Shown piece after piece: positions 6,288 through 8,511 of a DNA stretch of 8,511 nt. The translations under genes were made by a program, and so were the position numbers. This DNA is from Bacillota bacterium. GTDB taxonomy: Bacteria; Bacillota; Clostridia; Saccharofermentanales; Fastidiosipilaceae. The stretch's first letter is position 1. The number at the start of each line of letters is the position of its first letter. The notes below the pieces were generated by a model. That model searched no databases and had not been told where the DNA came from. It was given only the letters and a program-made list of their open reading frames with translations. The stretch lies in contig JAEWGS010000121.1 in NCBI GenBank assembly GCA_023388205.1, forward strand, positions 1 to 8,511. Direction: 5' to 3'.

Positions 6288-7112
6288 TTAAATTTGATTC
6301 ACGACTTTGGTGACGAGCGCGAGTAAGCGATCCGAGACGGATTCGGCCACTTCTTCGACTTCGGAGCCATCCATATTTTGGATGCGATCCGAGCTGTAAT
6401 TGGTTGCGACAGAGAAGGCCAAAACTTTGATGCCGCAGTGACCGGCCGTCAAAGATTCGCTCACGGTGGACATGCCGACGAGATCGGCGCCGAGAAGACG
6501 CATGGCGCGAATTTCGGCGGGTGTTTCAAAGAAGGGACCGACGGCGTAAAAATACACGGCATCTTTGAGCGTTTGGCCGAGTTCATTTGCGCTTCGATGG
6601 GCCAATTGGCGCAGGTCGGGATCGTAGAGTCGATCAATGGGGAAAAAGCGGGGGCCCATTTCGTCCAGGTTTTTTCCGCGCGTGGGCGAGACACCTGCGA
6701 AGTTCAAGTGATCGGTCAAAACACAAAGATCGCCGGGGTGGAAGTTGAAATTGATCGCGCCCGCCGCATTGGTCAGAATCAGCGTTTCAATCCCGAGCAG
6801 CTTGAGCACGTAAATGGGTGTTGCCAGCTCCGAAAAATCATAGCCCTCATAGTAGTGAAAGCGTCCAGACATGCAGAGCACTTGTCGACCCGCTAAACGA
6901 CCGTAGATGAATTGGCCTTTGTGGCCCGGGGCAGTGGACTGTAAGAAATGGGGGATGTCTCGATAGGGGATTTCAATCTTATCTTCGAGGACGTCCAAAA
7001 GCCCTCCCAGCCCTGTACCCAATATAATCGCGAGATCGACGGGTTCTTGGATCTTAGACTGAATATAAGCTGCGCTTTCTTTGTAATTTTGTAAGTTCTT
7101 ATCAGGAATCAT
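6288..7112 (-). CDS. Purine nucleoside phosphorylase, trimeric (PNP/MTAP) family
   Basis: This cytoplasmic enzyme splits purine (deoxy)nucleosides with phosphate to free base and (deoxy)ribose-1-phosphate for purine salvage. It has 274 residues, the normal family length. The ATG at 7112-7110 is preceded by AAGGAG at 7 bases (7125-7120). Family motifs are GTGLG (32-36, phosphate loop), PGHKGQ with His64, GRFHYYEGY with His86, Tyr88 and Glu89, TNAAGA (114-119), GDL and DHLNF (134-138), GPFFETPAEIR with Glu196, VGMSTV with Met214, and TN with Asn238, the base-recognising Asn. The segment after Asn238 is unusual: the family normally has a His in a (S/N)HEEV-like motif contacting the ribose 5'-OH, whereas here the stretch reads DGSEVEEV with no His. 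The name could be punA, pupG or deoD depending on taxon, so none is given. It follows the permease gene by 80 bases on the same strand. Confidence 0.95.
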   Translation of the reverse strand: MIPDKNLQNYKESAAYIQSKIQEPVDLAIILGTGLGGLLDVLEDKIEIPYRDIPHFLQSTAPGHKGQFIYGRLAGRQVLCMSGRFHYYEGYDFSELATPIYVLKLLGIETLILTNAAGAINFNFHPGDLCVLTDHLNFAGVSPTRGKNLDEMGPRFFPIDRLYDPDLRQLAHRSANELGQTLKDAVYFYAVGPFFETPAEIRAMRLLGADLVGMSTVSESLTAGHCGIKVLAFSVATNYSSDRIQNMDGSEVEEVAESVSDRLLALVTKVVNQI

Positions 7113-7119
7113 CCTAAAG

Positions 7120-7164
7120 CTCCTTTTTGTTCAGGAATCTAAAGGAGGCTTTTCTTTGTGCCAA
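7120..7164 (-). promoter_or_regulatory. Candidate promoter and ribosome binding site of the PNP gene
   Basis: Read on the minus strand, TTGGCA (7164-7159) is followed after exactly 17 bases by TAGATT (7141-7136). This matches the -35 consensus at five of six positions and the -10 at four. Transcription would start near 7129, just before AAGGAG at 7125-7120. The -35 lies in the loop and inner stem of the hairpin at 7144-7176, so terminator and promoter overlap. Confidence 0.5.
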
Positions 7165-7176
7165 GGAAAAGCCTCC
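7144..7176 (-). terminator. Hairpin between permease and PNP genes, weak terminator
   Basis: GGAGGCTTTTC (7144-7154) pairs with GAAAAGCCTCC (7166-7176), and the stem extends by two more pairs past one mismatch around a 5-base loop. It follows the permease stop at 7193 by only about 16 bases. On the minus strand only TTT follows the stem before AGATT, so termination is probably partial; it may also stabilise the permease mRNA 3' end. Confidence 0.55.
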
Positions 7177-7192
7177 CTGTGATGTTTCGCGT

Positions 7193-8511
7193 TTATTTTT
7201 CTTTAGTCGCAGAATGGCTCACTGTGGCGTCTTGGAGCACCGTTGTTTCTTGAGCTGCTTGCTCATTTTCAAGCTGCGGAGCCTTTTGGGCGTTTAACTC
7301 TTTAACTTGAGCGAAGTGGCCAAGCCCGTGACGATACATATAGTTTTCACGGACAAAAGCGTAGAGTGTGACTAAAAGACAGTAGACCGCGAGCACTTGC
7401 ATGCCCATGGGCCCGATGAAATCGATGTTTGAGTAAAAGCCACCGACAAAGACGGCCAGGCATAAAGTTGGGGCCACGATCATCGCCCAGCGGGGGAATT
7501 TGAAATAGGCACGCGCGTAGGCTTCCGGTTTTTTGTAAGGTAAAGCCATGACAGCCGTCAGCGGCAAAGCGGCGAAGATCAAGCCGATGTTGTTTCCGAG
7601 GACCGCGATAATTTCCATCGTTCCACCCGTCACAATGGGGATCATGCCGAGCACGTAAAAGATGATGAGTAAGTAATGAGGCGTCCCGAAGGTCTTGTTT
7701 GTGTTCGCCAAGAATCGAGGTAACCAACCGTCTTTGACCGCGACTTCAAGCCCTTTGGGGGCCCAAGAGAAAACGGCATTAAGGGAGGAGGTCAGGGCGA
7801 ACATCGCACCACCAATGACGAAGAAATAATAAATCGGTGTGGGGAAGATTTGTTTGGCAACTGCAGTCAAGGTCTGGTAGGCGACATCGCCAATCGGGAG
7901 AACGCCAGAAGCCACAATACCCACGCCGAGATAAACGAGGGTGACGACGAAGGTGGAGATGATCATAGCGAGTGGGATATTGCGCCCGGGATTTTCGGAA
8001 TCGTCACCGAATTCGTTGATGTATTCGGCACCGACGATTGAGAAGCGAACCAAGAAGATGGCGGCGACAAAAGCACCAAAGCCTTCAGGAAGCACTTTGC
8101 TAGGGGTGACAAAAGCGGAGTAATCGGTGACTCTCGGCAGACCTAAAATAACAAATAAGGTAATTGAGCTGACGAGAATGACCACGAGCACCCTTTGGAC
8201 CAGCATCGCCGTTTTGACGCCGAGTAAATTGATGACAAAGATGGCGGTCATCATGAGCCCTGCGATCAAAGTCGTGTTGACACCAGGCACGAGGTCTTGA
8301 ACATAGGAAGCAAAACCAATGGCGTAGTTAGCCAAAACGAGCTGTCCGGCTGCGAGCAAAGCGACGTAGAAAAAGCCAGTCTTTCGTCCGATCAGATCAC
8401 GAACATAAGTGTACATACCGCCGTTTGATGGAATTGCTGAACCTAGGGTAGCGAGACATAGGTTCGTGATTGCAACGACGATCCCTGCGACGACAAAAGC
8501 CCATGTGACGC
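7193..8511 (-). CDS. APC-superfamily amino acid permease (N-terminus outside window)
   Basis: This is an integral membrane transporter, probably a proton-coupled amino acid symporter or exchanger; the substrate cannot be read from the sequence. The frame stays open to the right edge. The ATG at 8416 is internal, because upstream codons continue the family pattern: a hydrophobic helix (TWAFVVAGIVVAI), then LGSAIPSNGGMYTYVRDLIG, the classic SAxPxxGGxYxY motif after TM2 in APC permeases. About 438 residues are visible, so roughly 40-60 are missing with most of TM1. Further family marks are GAEYINEFGDDSENPGRNIP (E-x-NP-x-R-x-IP loop) and about ten more hydrophobic helices, including SSLNAVFSWAPKGLEVAVKDG. 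The last ~50 residues form a hydrophilic Gln/Glu/Ala/Thr-rich cytoplasmic tail. PNP lies downstream on the same strand. Confidence 0.92.
   Translation of the reverse strand, partial: VTWAFVVAGIVVAITNLCLATLGSAIPSNGGMYTYVRDLIGRKTGFFYVALLAAGQLVLANYAIGFASYVQDLVPGVNTTLIAGLMMTAIFVINLLGVKTAMLVQRVLVVILVSSITLFVILGLPRVTDYSAFVTPSKVLPEGFGAFVAAIFLVRFSIVGAEYINEFGDDSENPGRNIPLAMIISTFVVTLVYLGVGIVASGVLPIGDVAYQTLTAVAKQIFPTPIYYFFVIGGAMFALTSSLNAVFSWAPKGLEVAVKDGWLPRFLANTNKTFGTPHYLLIIFYVLGMIPIVTGGTMEIIAVLGNNIGLIFAALPLTAVMALPYKKPEAYARAYFKFPRWAMIVAPTLCLAVFVGGFYSNIDFIGPMGMQVLAVYCLLVTLYAFVRENYMYRHGLGHFAQVKELNAQKAPQLENEQAAQETTVLQDATVSHSATKEK

Noticed and set aside
6378..6896. 172-codon open frame on the plus strand
   Set aside because: It lies antisense within the clearly conserved PNP gene, lacks a ribosome binding site and has no recognisable protein features.
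1..8511. CRISPR array, tRNA or rRNA genes, insertion sequences
   Set aside because: No regularly spaced direct repeats, no cloverleaf-like sequence, and no transposase or terminal inverted repeats were seen.

Overview
The window looks like chromosomal DNA from a low-to-moderate GC Gram-positive bacterium (Bacillota, most likely Lactobacillales or a close relative). The grounds are strong AAGGAGG-type ribosome binding sites, an rlmH gene of the Firmicutes type, a streptococcal-style histidine-triad (Pht) surface protein, GLUG-motif surface repeats of the kind found in streptococcal IgA-protease N-terminal regions, and compact U-tailed terminators. GC content appears moderate by eye (upper forties percent, not computed), higher than in typical streptococci, so I do not assign a genus.

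Layout. Plus strand, left to right: the 3' half of rlmH (1-252); a 102-residue three-helix membrane protein of unknown function (370-678) closed by a terminator at 745-774; a likely extended -10 promoter (831-859) driving a 1035-residue membrane-anchored GLUG-repeat protein (929-4036) closed by a GNRA-loop terminator (4087-4122); and a 620-residue secreted Pht-like histidine-triad protein (4309-6171). A strong bidirectional terminator (6224-6260) separates these from two convergent minus-strand genes: a trimeric-type purine nucleoside phosphorylase (7112-6288) and an APC-family amino acid permease whose N-terminus lies beyond the right edge (8511-7193). No stretch longer than 300 bases lacks a gene; the largest gap (4037-4308) holds a terminator and an upstream region with no convincing promoter.

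How it fits together. The two large central genes both encode extracytoplasmic proteins but sit in separate transcription units, each with its own ribosome binding site and terminator. They form a surface-protein block between a housekeeping rRNA methyltransferase and nucleoside/amino acid metabolism genes. The Pht-like protein suggests zinc handling at the cell surface. The GLUG protein looks like an adhesin or scaffold with no visible enzyme domain. PNP and the permease may be partly co-transcribed, but PNP has its own candidate promoter overlapping the hairpin that follows the permease.

Most notable points: the GLUG protein couples a long charged cytoplasmic region to a GLUG-only ectodomain; the Pht-like protein has four copies of a ~60-residue module of which the last two have lost every metal-binding histidine; the PNP lacks a His that is normally conserved near its C-terminus; and the rlmH 3' end keeps the sequence used elsewhere as the SCC attachment site. 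No complete novel defence or mobile system is visible.
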